From assembly GCF_002870125.1 (NCBI RefSeq), contig NZ_PNEO01000008.1:62001-126000 (forward strand): a stretch of 64,000 nucleotides of DNA. The letters are read 5' to 3'. The position numbers were made by a program, and so were the translations under genes. Source of the DNA: Burkholderia sp. WAC0059. GTDB taxonomy: Bacteria > Pseudomonadota > Gammaproteobacteria > Burkholderiales > Burkholderiaceae. Below the pieces are notes generated by a model. The model searched no databases and had not been told where the DNA came from. It saw nothing but the letters and a program-made list of their open reading frames with translations. Below are positions 34,280 to 43,299 of the stretch, in pieces (within the stretch, counting starts at the first letter, position 1; every line of letters starts with the position of its first letter).

Positions 34280-34459
34280 ATGGCAGTCCAACAAAACAAG
34301 AAGTCGCCGTCCAAGCGCGGCATGCACCGCTCGCACGATTTCCTCACGACCACGCCGCTGGCGGTGGAGCCGGGCACGGGCGAAGTGCATCTGCGTCACC
34401 ACATCAGCCCGAATGGCTATTACCGCGGCAAGAAAGTCGTCAAGACCAAGAACGACTAA
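34280..34459 (+). CDS. rpmF: 50S ribosomal protein L32
   Basis: This 59-residue ribosomal protein of the large subunit has the standard start [19 protein letters not shown] and the [15 protein letters not shown] end. It lacks the Cys pairs of zinc-binding L32 types, so it is the zinc-free form. CAGGAG precedes the ATG by 6 bases. It is between yceD and plsX, and a terminator-like hairpin follows before plsX. Confidence 0.98.
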   Translation: MAVQQNKKSPSKRGMHRSHDFLTTTPLAVEPGTGEVHLRHHISPNGYYRGKKVVKTKND

Positions 34460-34530
34460 TCGCTCCGCGGCGCGGCACCCCAGGGTGCCGTGCACGGCGA
34501 TCCGTTCGCTTGACATTTTCCCGGCTCGGT

Positions 34531-34560
34531 AAAAAGGCGGCATTCAACTGCCGCTTTTTT
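34531..34560 (+). terminator. Rho-independent terminator between rpmF and plsX
   Basis: AAAAAGGCGGCA pairs with TGCCGCTTTTTT around a 6-base loop (12 pairs, one G-U), ending in T6. It lies 72 bases after rpmF and 24 bases before the plsX start. A TTGACA at 34510-34515 lies just upstream without a good -10. Confidence 0.8.
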
Positions 34561-34583
34561 ATGCCTGAAATCCGTCGCACTCC

Positions 34584-35687
34584 ATGACTGTAACGCTCAC
34601 GATAGATTGCATGGGTGGCGACCACGGTCCGTCCGTGACGGTGCCTGCCGCAGTCCAATTCGTCCGTTCCCACCCCGACGCGCGTCTCCTGCTCGTCGGC
34701 GTCGAGGCGGCAATTCGCGCCCAGTTGAAAAAGCTCAAGGCGCTGGACGACCCCGCGCTTGCCGTCGTGTCCGCCACCGAAGTCGTCGCCATGGACGATC
34801 CGGTCGAAGTCGCGCTGCGCAAAAAGAAAGATTCGTCGATGCGCGTCGCGCTCAACCGCGTGAAGGACGGCGAGGCCCAGGCTTGCGTGTCCGCGGGCAA
34901 CACCGGCGCGCTGATGGCCGTGTCGCGCTACGTGCTGAAAACGCTGCCGGGCATCGAGCGCCCGGCGATCGCGTTCGCGATGCCCAATTCGCGCAGCTAT
35001 ACGACGATGCTCGACCTCGGCGCCAACGTCGACTGCGAGCCGCAGCACCTGCTGCAGTTCGCGGAGATGGGGCACGCGCTCGTGTCCGCCCTCGAGGGCA
35101 AGGAGCGCCCGACCATCGGTCTCCTGAACATCGGCGAAGAGGTTATCAAGGGCAACGACACGATCAAGCGCGCCGGCGAACTGCTGCGCGCAAGCACGCT
35201 GAATTTCTACGGCAACGTGGAAGGCAACGACATCTACAAGGGCACCGTCGACGTGATCGTCTGCGACGGCTTCGTCGGCAACGTCGCGCTCAAAACTTCC
35301 GAGGGCCTCGCGCAGATGCTCTCCGACATCATCAAGGAAGAGTTCGGCCGTTCGCTGCTCACGAAGCTCATGGCGCTCGCCGCGATGCCCGTGCTGATGC
35401 GTTTCAGGAGGCGCGTCGACCCCCGCCAGTACAACGGCGCGGCGCTGCTGGGCCTACGCAGCCTCGTTATCAAGAGCCACGGTTCGGCCGATGCCTACGC
35501 GTTTGAGTGGGCGATCAAACGCGGGTATGATGCCGTCAAAAACGGCGTGCTGGATCGCCTTGCACGCGCCATGGAAGAGAACGCCGGTTCTCTCGAACAG
35601 GCGGTGCGCGAATCGGGCGGCGGCTATCCCGGCCCGTTCGCCGGCCAGCCGGCCGAGCCCCGCGCCGCACTATCTCCGAAGGCATGA
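34584..35687 (+). CDS. plsX: phosphate acyltransferase PlsX
   Basis: This 367-residue enzyme turns acyl-ACP into acyl-phosphate for phospholipid synthesis. Diagnostic segments are [16 protein letters not shown], the [14 protein letters not shown] loop, [12 protein letters not shown] and [20 protein letters not shown]. No signal peptide; it is a peripheral membrane enzyme. Its stop overlaps the fabH start (ATGA), so the two are coupled. Expression depends on passing the hairpin at 34531-34560. Confidence 0.97.
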   Translation: MTVTLTIDCMGGDHGPSVTVPAAVQFVRSHPDARLLLVGVEAAIRAQLKKLKALDDPALAVVSATEVVAMDDPVEVALRKKKDSSMRVALNRVKDGEAQACVSAGNTGALMAVSRYVLKTLPGIERPAIAFAMPNSRSYTTMLDLGANVDCEPQHLLQFAEMGHALVSALEGKERPTIGLLNIGEEVIKGNDTIKRAGELLRASTLNFYGNVEGNDIYKGTVDVIVCDGFVGNVALKTSEGLAQMLSDIIKEEFGRSLLTKLMALAAMPVLMRFRRRVDPRQYNGAALLGLRSLVIKSHGSADAYAFEWAIKRGYDAVKNGVLDRLARAMEENAGSLEQAVRESGGGYPGPFAGQPAEPRAALSPKA

Positions 35688-36676
35688 TGGCTCAATCAAC
35701 TATTTATTCCCGCGTGCTGGGCACGGGCAGTTACCTGCCGCCGCAGCGAGTGACCAACGACGAGCTGGCGCAGCGTCTCGCGAGCAAAGGGGTCGAGACG
35801 AGCGACGAATGGATCGTGGCCCGCACCGGCATTCACGCGCGCCATTTCGCGGCGCCCGACGTGCCGACGAGCGAGCTCGCCCTGATCGCTTCGCAGCGCG
35901 CCATCGAGGCCGCCGACGTCGATCCGCAGTCCATCGATCTCATCATCGTCGCGACTTCCACGCCCGACTACGTGTTTCCGAGCACGGCCTGCCTGCTGCA
36001 AAGCAAGCTCGGCATCCGCAATCACGGCGCGGCGTTCGACGTGCAGGCCGTGTGCTCCGGCTTCGCCTACGCGCTCGCCACGGCCGACAGCTTCATTCGC
36101 AGCGGCCAGCATCGCACCGCGCTCGTCGTCGGCGCGGAGACGTTCTCGAGGCTGCTCGATTTCAACGACCGCACGACCTGCGTGCTGTTCGGCGACGGCG
36201 CGGGCGCGGTCGTCCTGTCCGCCTCCGACCGGCCGGGCGTGCTCGCGAGCGCGCTGCACGCGGACGGCAGCTATGCGCCCATCCTGTGCACGCCGGGGCA
36301 CGTGAGCGGTGGCGCGATCGCGGGCAATGCTTTCCTGCACATGGACGGGCAGGCGGTGTTCAAGCTCGCCGTCAACGTGCTCGACAAGGTGGCGCACGAA
36401 GCGCTCGAAAAGGCGCAATTGGCGCCGGACCAGGTCGACTGGCTGATTCCCCATCAGGCCAACATCCGCATCATGCAGGGCACCTGCCGCAAGCTCGGGT
36501 TGCCGCCGGAACGGATGATCGTGACGGTCGGCGAGCACGGCAACACGTCGGCGGCCTCCATCCCGCTCGCGTTCGACGTCGCCGTGCGCGACGGCCGCAT
36601 CAAGCGCGGCCAGATCGTGCTCATCGAAGGGGTCGGCGGCGGTTTCACCTGGGGCGCATCCGTCATCCGTTACTGA
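35684..36676 (+). CDS. fabH: beta-ketoacyl-ACP synthase III FabH
   Basis: This 330-residue enzyme condenses acetyl-CoA with malonyl-ACP to start fatty-acid synthesis. The catalytic triad is Cys124 (QAVCSGF), His in [12 protein letters not shown] and Asn in [10 protein letters not shown]. Two in-frame ATG codons lie at the start (35684 and 35687); either is possible. It overlaps plsX by 4 bases and is 125 bases before fabD. Confidence 0.97.
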   Translation: MMAQSTIYSRVLGTGSYLPPQRVTNDELAQRLASKGVETSDEWIVARTGIHARHFAAPDVPTSELALIASQRAIEAADVDPQSIDLIIVATSTPDYVFPSTACLLQSKLGIRNHGAAFDVQAVCSGFAYALATADSFIRSGQHRTALVVGAETFSRLLDFNDRTTCVLFGDGAGAVVLSASDRPGVLASALHADGSYAPILCTPGHVSGGAIAGNAFLHMDGQAVFKLAVNVLDKVAHEALEKAQLAPDQVDWLIPHQANIRIMQGTCRKLGLPPERMIVTVGEHGNTSAASIPLAFDVAVRDGRIKRGQIVLIEGVGGGFTWGASVIRY

Positions 36677-36801
36677 CACCGACCGTCTGTCGTTTGCCGA
36701 CTGGCGGGCAGGTCGCGTTTTCGTCGTGGCCGGGTCTCGCGCAGGTTTTCGCGAGCGCGGCAAGGCGCATTCGGGAATGAGAAGATCGAATTAGGGACGA
36801 T

Positions 36802-37734
36802 ATGAAATTCGCGTTTGTTTTCCCCGGACAGGGGTCGCAATCCGTCGGAATGCTCAACGCTTTTGCCGACAACGCCGTGGTGCGCGAGACGCTGGAAGAG
36901 GCGTCCGACGCGCTCGGCCAGGACATCGGCAAGCTCATCGCCGAAGGGCCGGCCGAGGAACTCAATCTCACGACCAACACGCAGCCGGTCATGCTCACGG
37001 CTGCATGGGCCGTCTACCGCGCGTGGCAGCAGGCGGGCGGCCCGGCGCCGGCGATCGTCGCCGGTCACAGCCTCGGCGAATACACGGCGCTCGTCGCGGC
37101 CGGCGTGCTCGCGTTTCGCGACGCGGTGCCGCTCGTGCGCTTCCGCGCGCAGGCCATGCAGGGCGCGGTGCCCGTCGGCGAAGGCGGCATGGCGGCGATT
37201 CTCGGTCTCGACGACGACACGGTGCGCGCCGTTTGCGTCGAGGCATCGTCGGCCGGCGTCGTCGAGGCCGTGAATTTCAATGCGCCATCGCAGGTCGTGA
37301 TCGCGGGCCACAAGGCGGCCGTCGAAAAGGCTTGCGAAGTCGCGAAGGAGAAGGGGGCGAAGCGCGCGCTGTCGTTGCCGGTGTCGGCGCCGTTCCACTC
37401 GTCGCTGCTCAAGCCCGCTTCGGACCAGTTGCGCGACTACCTGGCCGGCGTGACGCTGCGCGAGCCGGTCATTCCGGTCGTGAACAACATCGACGTCGCG
37501 ATCGTGCGCGAGCCGGCCGCGATTCGCGACGCGCTCGTGCGCCAGGCCGCCGGCCCCGTGCGCTGGGTCGAATGCGTGCAGGCGATCGCCGCGCAGGGCG
37601 TGACGCAGGTGCTCGAATGCGGCCCCGGCAAGGTGCTCGCGGGTTTGACGAAGCGCATCGACGGCAACCTCACGGGCCTGTCGGTCGCCGATCCGGCTTC
37701 GCTCGACGAAGCGCTGAAACGGGTTGCGGCCTGA
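36802..37734 (+). CDS. fabD: malonyl CoA-ACP transacylase FabD
   Basis: This 310-residue enzyme moves malonyl from CoA to ACP. The nucleophile is Ser90 in GHSLGEYTAL, and the catalytic His is in SAPFHSSLL. QGSQSVGM and VNFNAPSQVVIAG are also typical. It lies 125 bases after fabH and 35 bases before fabG in the fab cluster. Confidence 0.97.
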   Translation: MKFAFVFPGQGSQSVGMLNAFADNAVVRETLEEASDALGQDIGKLIAEGPAEELNLTTNTQPVMLTAAWAVYRAWQQAGGPAPAIVAGHSLGEYTALVAAGVLAFRDAVPLVRFRAQAMQGAVPVGEGGMAAILGLDDDTVRAVCVEASSAGVVEAVNFNAPSQVVIAGHKAAVEKACEVAKEKGAKRALSLPVSAPFHSSLLKPASDQLRDYLAGVTLREPVIPVVNNIDVAIVREPAAIRDALVRQAAGPVRWVECVQAIAAQGVTQVLECGPGKVLAGLTKRIDGNLTGLSVADPASLDEALKRVAA

Positions 37735-37769
37735 TCTGGCCCGCGGCTTTGCACCAGGAAATCCGAACG

Positions 37770-38519
37770 ATGGACAAGATTCTCGATAAACAGACCGCGA
37801 TCGTGACCGGCGCATCGCGCGGCATCGGTCGGGCGATCGCGCTCGAACTCGCGCGCCGTGGGGCCACCGTGATCGGCACGGCGACGAGCGGGCCGGGCGC
37901 CGAGGCGATCACGGCCGCGCTCGCCGCCGAGGGGCTCGCGGGCCGCGGGGCCGTGCTCGACGTCAACGACATCGCCGCGGCGGAAGCGCTGATCGACGCG
38001 ACGGTCAAGGCGTTCGGCGGTCTCGCGATCCTCGTGAACAACGCGGGCATCACCCAGGACCAACTGGCGATGCGCATGAAGGACGACGAATGGGACGCGG
38101 TGATCGACACCAACCTGAAGTCGGTGTTCCGCCTCTCCCGCGCGGTGCTGCGTCCGATGATGAAGGCGCGCAGCGGACGGATTATCAACATCACGTCGGT
38201 GGTCGGCTCGGCGGGCAATCCGGGGCAGGCCAACTACGCGGCGGCGAAGGCTGGCGTGGCGGGCATGGCCCGTGCGCTCGCGCGTGAAATCGGCAGCCGC
38301 GGCATTACGGTGAACTGCGTCGCGCCCGGTTTCATCGATACCGACATGACGAAGGATCTGCCCGCCGAACAGCAGACTGCGCTGATGACGCAGATTCCGC
38401 TCGGCCGGCTGGGCAGCCCCGACGACATCGCGCACGCGGTCGCGTTTCTCGCTTCGCCGCAGGCGGGGTACATCACCGGCACGACGCTGCACGTGAACGG
38501 CGGCATGTATATGTCTTAA
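37770..38519 (+). CDS. fabG: 3-oxoacyl-ACP reductase FabG
   Basis: This 249-residue NADPH-dependent short-chain dehydrogenase performs the first reduction of the elongation cycle. The cofactor motif is GASRGIG. The catalytic Ser143 (ITSVVG), Tyr156 and Lys160 (YAAAK) and the NNAG motif are complete. I use the ATG at 37770, which fits the family start. Confidence 0.97.
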   Translation: MDKILDKQTAIVTGASRGIGRAIALELARRGATVIGTATSGPGAEAITAALAAEGLAGRGAVLDVNDIAAAEALIDATVKAFGGLAILVNNAGITQDQLAMRMKDDEWDAVIDTNLKSVFRLSRAVLRPMMKARSGRIINITSVVGSAGNPGQANYAAAKAGVAGMARALAREIGSRGITVNCVAPGFIDTDMTKDLPAEQQTALMTQIPLGRLGSPDDIAHAVAFLASPQAGYITGTTLHVNGGMYMS

Positions 38520-38618
38520 CCGGATTCAGGTAGTATCCGCGCCTTGACGCGCCCTGCCGGGGCGTGCGCGGACCGCCGGTCTGGAACCTCGAGCGGCGCT
38601 TTTTTGCGGGGGCAAACC

Positions 38619-38627
38619 TGATAAAAT
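38619..38627 (+). promoter_or_regulatory. extended -10 promoter for acpP
   Basis: TGATAAAAT is an extended -10 with hexamer TAAAAT (38622-38627), 42 bases before the acpP start. No matching -35 is seen. A separate promoter for the highly expressed acyl carrier gene is expected. Confidence 0.5.
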
Positions 38628-38669
38628 GCGCGCACTCGTATTTATGAACTCACTTTCCCTGGAGGGGTA

Positions 38670-38909
38670 ATGGACAACATCGAACAGCGCGTCAAGAAGA
38701 TCGTGGCCGAACAACTGGGCGTCGCGGAAGCGGAAATCAAGAACGAAGCCTCGTTTGTGAACGATCTCGGCGCCGACTCGCTCGACACGGTCGAGCTGGT
38801 GATGGCCCTCGAAGACGAGTTCGGAATGGAAATTCCGGACGAAGAAGCCGAAAAGATCACGACGGTCCAGCAGGCCATCGACTACGCGCGCGCGAACGTC
38901 AAGGCCTGA
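38670..38909 (+). CDS. acpP: acyl carrier protein
   Basis: This 79-residue acidic helical protein carries growing acyl chains. The phosphopantetheine site is Ser37 in [20 protein letters not shown] ribosome-binding site precedes the ATG. It sits between fabG and fabF. AcpS, which activates it, is encoded at 52068. Confidence 0.98.
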
Positions 38910-39075
38910 GGCGCTTCGCGTCCTCGCCGGGCCGGCTTCGTCGGCCGGTTGCGTTCCGCGAACCTGCGAGCGCCTTGTACGCGCATCGGCCGGTTAACAG
39001 CCACAGGGCTCACAGGAGCATTTCCTGTGGCCGCTGTGGCTTTTGCTTTTGTCATTCTATGGAAAAGGGGTTACC

Positions 39076-40317
39076 GTGAGTCGCCGTCGTGTTGTTGTTA
39101 CAGGCCTGGGGCTGATTTCGCCTGTTGGCAATAATGTTGCCGATGGCTGGGCCAATCTGGTGGCCGGCCGGTCCGGTATTGCCAGCATCACGAAGTTCGA
39201 TGCGTCGAATTTCTCGACCCGCTTCGCCGGCGAGGTGAAGGGCTTCAATATCGAAGACTACATCCCGGGCAAGGAAGCCCGCCACATGGATACGTTCATC
39301 CATTATGGCGTGGCGGCCGGCATCCAGGCGATGCAGGACAGCGGCCTCGAAATCACCGAAGCGAATGCGGAGCGCGTGGGCGTGATCGTGGGTTCCGGCA
39401 TCGGCGGGCTGCCGATGATCGAACAGACGCAGACCGAACTGTTGAACCGCGGTCCCCGGCGTATCTCGCCGTTCTTCGTGCCGGCCTCGATCATCAACAT
39501 GATCTCGGGCCATCTGTCGATCAAGTACGGTTTCAAGGGCCCCAATCTCGCCATGGTGACGGCGTGCACGACGGGGCTGCATTGCATCGGCGAGGCGTCG
39601 CGGCTCATCGAATACGGCGACGCCGACGTGATGATCGCGGGCGGTGCCGAATCGACCGTCTCGCCGCTCGGCATCGGCGGGTTCGCCGCGGCGCGCGCGC
39701 TGTCGCAACGCAACGACGATCCGGCGACGGCGAGCCGCCCGTGGGACAAGGACCGCGACGGCTTCGTGCTCGGCGAGGGCGCGGGCGTGATGGTGCTCGA
39801 GGAGTACGAGTACGCGAAGGCGCGCGGTGCGAAGATCTACGCGGAAGTGGTCGGCTACGGCATGAGCGGCGACGCCTATCACATGACCGCTCCGGTCGAG
39901 GATGGCGACGGTGCGCGCCGCTGCATGGCGGCCGCGCTGCGCAACGCCGGCGTGAACGTAGGCGAGGTGAACTACCTGAATGCGCACGGCACGTCGACGC
40001 CGCTCGGCGATCTGGCCGAGACGACCGGCATCAAGCGCGCCTTCGGCGACCACGCGAAGAACATCGTCGTGAACTCGACGAAATCGATGACCGGGCACCT
40101 GCTCGGCGGCGCGGGCGGGCTCGAATCGGTGTTCACGGTGCTGGCCGTGCATCATCAGGTGTCGCCGCCGACCATCAACATCTTCAACCAGGACCCGGAG
40201 TGCGATCTCGATTACTGCGCCAATACCGCGCGGGACATGAAGATCGACGTCGCCCTGAAGAACTCGTTCGGGTTCGGCGGCACGAACGGCACGCTGGTTT
40301 TCAGGCGTCACGCTTGA
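39076..40317 (+). CDS. fabF: beta-ketoacyl-ACP synthase II FabF
   Basis: This 413-residue condensing enzyme elongates acyl chains. The nucleophile is Cys164 ([10 protein letters not shown]); the His residues are in [13 protein letters not shown] and [14 protein letters not shown] use the GTG at 39076 ([12 protein letters not shown]), with GGAAAAGGGG upstream; an upstream ATG would add a non-conserved leader. Its stop overlaps a TTG that could start the next gene. Confidence 0.96.
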   Translation: MSRRRVVVTGLGLISPVGNNVADGWANLVAGRSGIASITKFDASNFSTRFAGEVKGFNIEDYIPGKEARHMDTFIHYGVAAGIQAMQDSGLEITEANAERVGVIVGSGIGGLPMIEQTQTELLNRGPRRISPFFVPASIINMISGHLSIKYGFKGPNLAMVTACTTGLHCIGEASRLIEYGDADVMIAGGAESTVSPLGIGGFAAARALSQRNDDPATASRPWDKDRDGFVLGEGAGVMVLEEYEYAKARGAKIYAEVVGYGMSGDAYHMTAPVEDGDGARRCMAAALRNAGVNVGEVNYLNAHGTSTPLGDLAETTGIKRAFGDHAKNIVVNSTKSMTGHLLGGAGGLESVFTVLAVHHQVSPPTINIFNQDPECDLDYCANTARDMKIDVALKNSFGFGGTNGTLVFRRHA

Positions 40318-40814
40318 CCGCCTTTCGGCATGGCGCGGCCGGGCCGGACGATCCGGCCGGTCGCGTCGCGTATCCATTCCTCCTGCCGCGTTTTCCGGCG
40401 CGGCGCATCCCGCTGCGGCCCTCTGCGTGGCTGCTGGTTCTGCCGGCCATCGCGCTGCTCGTCGCCGTCGGCGCTTTTCATGCCGCGCTCGCGCCCCTGC
40501 CCGGCCATGGGGACGTGCTGCTCTCGCTCGCTTTCCTCGCCGCCGGCGCGCTCGCGCTGAAACATTGGCATCGCAGACCGCCGGCCCTGTTCGAAATCGG
40601 GCCGGATGGTATGGCCGCCTTCGCCCGGGACGGCTCGTGTCTCGTGCGCGGGCGCTTGGCCGGTCAGGCCCAGTGGGGTGGCTGGCTGCTCGTTATCGTC
40701 ATCGACGCCGGGCGGAAGGCCGTAGCGTTGCCGATTGCGGCCGATGCCGCATCGGCCGACGATTTTCGCGAGTTGGCCGTGCGTGGCCGCCGCGCATCCG
40801 GGCGGCTGGCGTGA
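40314..40814 (+). CDS. membrane-associated hypothetical protein, YgfX-like
   Basis: This frame of 166 residues has two hydrophobic segments (about 42-62 and 68-84) and a C-terminal soluble part ([26 protein letters not shown]), the pattern of YgfX-type small membrane proteins. A gene of this kind occurs here between fabF and rpoE in Burkholderia. No ATG is in frame near the front. The TTG at 40314, overlapping the fabF stop, is the best start. The function is unknown. Confidence 0.6.
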   Translation: MTAFRHGAAGPDDPAGRVAYPFLLPRFPARRIPLRPSAWLLVLPAIALLVAVGAFHAALAPLPGHGDVLLSLAFLAAGALALKHWHRRPPALFEIGPDGMAAFARDGSCLVRGRLAGQAQWGGWLLVIVIDAGRKAVALPIAADAASADDFRELAVRGRRASGRLA

Positions 40815-40839
40815 GGGCGGCGCGGTACCCTGTAACGAC

Positions 40840-40866
40840 TGTAACCGCTGCTTCCGGTATGACGTC
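40840..40866 (+). promoter_or_regulatory. candidate ECF sigma-type promoter of rpoE
   Basis: TGTAAC (40840-40845) is followed by a 17-base spacer and CGTC (40863-40866), the AAC/CGT layout of ECF sigma promoters. A second TGTAAC lies 9 bases upstream (40831-40836). This would allow RpoE to drive its own operon. A sigma-70-like TACAAT at 40884 has no good -35. Confidence 0.5.
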
Positions 40867-40929
40867 GGCCGGCGGGGGAACGCTACAATGGGGCCCCGCG
40901 TTGCATTCCCAGGCTAACGGATTTTCCAG

Positions 40930-41529
40930 GTGAGCGAAAAAGAAATCGACCAGGTGCTGGTCGAGCGCGTGCAGAAGGGCGACAAGGCCGCGTTCGAGCT
41001 GCTGGTTTCCAAATACCACCGCAAGATCCTCAGGCTGATCTCGCGCCTCGTGCGGGACCCCGCCGAAGTCGAGGACGTGGCCCAGGACGCCTTCATCAAG
41101 GCCTACCGGGCGTTGCCCCAGTTTCGCGGGGAATCGGCGTTTTACACGTGGTTGTACCGGATTGCGGTGAATACCGCGAAGAACTACCTTGCGACCCAGG
41201 GTCGGCGAGCGCCGACCTCGACTGAAGCGGACGCGGAGGAAGCGGAAACTTTCTCGGACGCCGATCAACTAAGGGATATCAATACGCCCGAATCGATGTT
41301 GATGAGCAAGCAGATCGCGGAGACGGTCAACGCTGCCATGGCGATTTTGCCGGAAGAGTTGCGCACCGCCATTACGCTTCGGGAAATTGAAGGGTTGAGC
41401 TACGAGGAAATCGCCGAGATGATGGGCTGTCCGATCGGCACCGTCAGGTCGCGTATTTTTCGGGCTCGCGAAGCCATTGCGGCAAAATTGCGTCCGCTGC
41501 TGGATACGCCGGAAGGCAAGCGCTGGTGA
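40930..41529 (+). CDS. rpoE: RNA polymerase ECF sigma factor RpoE (AlgU-like)
   Basis: This 199-residue sigma factor directs envelope-stress transcription. Region 2 is LISRLVRDPAEVEDVAQDAF with the YRALPQFRGESAFYTWLYRIA -10 recognition helix. Region 4 ends in EEIAEMMGCPIGTVRSRIFRA. It starts with GTG after CCAGGT. It is first in rpoE-rseA-rseB-degP, the feedback-controlled stress operon. Confidence 0.96.
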   Translation: MSEKEIDQVLVERVQKGDKAAFELLVSKYHRKILRLISRLVRDPAEVEDVAQDAFIKAYRALPQFRGESAFYTWLYRIAVNTAKNYLATQGRRAPTSTEADAEEAETFSDADQLRDINTPESMLMSKQIAETVNAAMAILPEELRTAITLREIEGLSYEEIAEMMGCPIGTVRSRIFRAREAIAAKLRPLLDTPEGKRW

Positions 41530-41608
41530 GCCGCGCCGGGTCCGGTGCGGATACGATGAATGGGGTTGGTTGGCGCCGTTACGGGCGTCCGTAAGGAAGG
41601 GGATCATC

Positions 41609-42211
41609 ATGGGGTCGGTCTCGGTGCAATCGCAGGTAGCCTCGCGAGGCGAGCGTCTGTCCGCAATCGTCGACGGAGAGTTGGCGGACGACGGACATTT
41701 GAATGCGTTTTTTTCTGATTTGAATCAAGAAGATCGCGCTGCATGGTCGGACTATCACCTGATCGGCGACGTGCTGCGCTCCGACGAGCTGGCCGTCAGT
41801 CCGTCGGCCAGCAAGACGTTCCTCGCCGGCTTCGCGCAACGTCTCGGGGCCGAGCCGCACGTGCTCGCGCCCGCGGCAGCGTCTGTTTCGCGCCGCCTGC
41901 TCGAACTGCGCCGCCGCGTGGTGCCGACGCTCGCCGTGGCCGCCGCGGCGGCCACGCTCACGTGGATCGTCGTGCCGCAGATGCGCGGCGCGGGCGGCAC
42001 GACGGGCATGCAGGTCGCATCGGTGCAGACGCCGCAATCGGGGGCCGTCCAGCAGGTCTCGATGCCGGCCGCCGCCGTTCAGGGCGGCAACATCATCCGC
42101 GACGCGCGCCTCGACGAATATCTCGAGGCCCACCAACAGTTCGCCCAGCAGCCGGTCATGCCCGTCATGCCGCTGATCCGGACTTCAGCCCTCACCACGC
42201 AAGGCCAATAA
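41609..42211 (+). CDS. rseA: sigma-E anti-sigma factor RseA
   Basis: This 200-residue inner-membrane anti-sigma factor holds RpoE in check. Residues 1-75 match the cytoplasmic sigma-binding domain (ERLSAIVDGELADD, WSDYHLIGDVLRSDEL). One membrane segment spans about 108-125 (VVPTLAVAAAAATLTWIVV), and the rest is periplasmic. Cleavage by site-1 and site-2 proteases under stress releases the sigma factor in homologues. It follows rpoE by 79 bases. GGAAGGGG lies upstream of the ATG. Confidence 0.93.
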   Translation: MGSVSVQSQVASRGERLSAIVDGELADDGHLNAFFSDLNQEDRAAWSDYHLIGDVLRSDELAVSPSASKTFLAGFAQRLGAEPHVLAPAAASVSRRLLELRRRVVPTLAVAAAAATLTWIVVPQMRGAGGTTGMQVASVQTPQSGAVQQVSMPAAAVQGGNIIRDARLDEYLEAHQQFAQQPVMPVMPLIRTSALTTQGQ

Positions 42212-42216
42212 GTCTG

Positions 42217-43278
42217 ATGCAGACGCAGCGGTTCGGTAGAACGACAACCTGGGGGCGGCTGCCGGCATTTCTGTGCTGCGCGGCCGTATTGTTGACCGCT
42301 CTGTCCGCGGCGAACCGCGCCCACGCCGAGGGCTCGCCGGCCGGCGATGCCGCCTCGGTCCGGCAGCAGACCGCGCATTGGCTCGACCGCATACGCGTCG
42401 CCGCGGAGGATCAGAACTACGAAGGCGCGTTCGTCTATCAGCGCGGCGCGTTCGTGCAGTCAACGAGCATCGTCCACTACGCGGCCGGCAAGGACGGCGA
42501 GTACGAGCAGCTCGAAAGTCTCGACGGCAAGCCGCGCAAGATGCTGCGTCACGACGACGACCTCTACACGTTCGTGCCCGAGCGGCATCTGTGCATCGTC
42601 GAGAAGCGCCAGAGCCGGGACACCTTCCCGGCGCTCTTCACGACGGGCGACGACGAGGTGCTCTCGGTCTACGAGCCGAAGCTGCTCGGCACCGACCGCG
42701 TGGCGGGTGTCGACAGCCAGGTGATCGAGCTCGATCCGAAAGACGCCTGGCGTTTTGCCTACAAGCTCTGGGCCGACGAAAAGACCGGTTTGCTGTTGCG
42801 CGCGCAGACGCTCGGTCCCGACGGCCAGGTTCTCGAGCAACTGGCGTTTTCGCAGATCAGCATCGGCGTGCCTGCCGACCTGGCGCCGATCGTCAACGGC
42901 ATCCGCGATACCGCGGGCTGGACCGTCGTGCATCCGCCGCTCGATCCGGTCGACATGGAGGCGCAGGGCTGGCGCTTTCCGATCGCCGTGCCCGGTTTTC
43001 GCGAGATCCGCGAACTGCGCCGCCTGATGGCCGCGAGCAATCCGTCCGATCCGCCCATCCCCGTCGACCAGGCCGTTTTCTCCGACGGGTTGTCGGCCAT
43101 TTCCATTTTCGTCGAGCCCGTCGAGCACAACAGCCGCAAGGAAGGCACCGGCAGCAGCGGCGCGACCCACGTGCTCGTCGAGCGGCGCGGCGACTACTGG
43201 ATCACGCTGCTCGGCGAAGTTCCCGAGGCCACATTGCAGCAATTTGCGTCTGCCATAGAATACAAGGCTCCCAGGTAA
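42217..43278 (+). CDS. rseB: sigma-E regulatory periplasmic protein MucB/RseB
   Basis: This 353-residue periplasmic protein shields RseA from proteolysis and senses lipid or LPS signals. An N-terminal signal sequence ends near NRAHAEG. The large MucB domain is at 50-220 (YEGAFVYQRGAFVQSTSIVHY, VPERHLCIVEKRQ) and the small C-terminal domain at 240-345. It lies 5 bases after rseA, so it is co-transcribed. Confidence 0.93.
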   Translation: MQTQRFGRTTTWGRLPAFLCCAAVLLTALSAANRAHAEGSPAGDAASVRQQTAHWLDRIRVAAEDQNYEGAFVYQRGAFVQSTSIVHYAAGKDGEYEQLESLDGKPRKMLRHDDDLYTFVPERHLCIVEKRQSRDTFPALFTTGDDEVLSVYEPKLLGTDRVAGVDSQVIELDPKDAWRFAYKLWADEKTGLLLRAQTLGPDGQVLEQLAFSQISIGVPADLAPIVNGIRDTAGWTVVHPPLDPVDMEAQGWRFPIAVPGFREIRELRRLMAASNPSDPPIPVDQAVFSDGLSAISIFVEPVEHNSRKEGTGSSGATHVLVERRGDYWITLLGEVPEATLQQFASAIEYKAPR

Positions 43279-43299
43279 ATTCTTTTGGCTGACTACGAC

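Noticed and set aside
34510..34538. promoter for plsX from the perfect TTGACA
   Set aside because: No acceptable -10 lies 15-19 bases downstream; the AT-rich bases there belong to the terminator stem.
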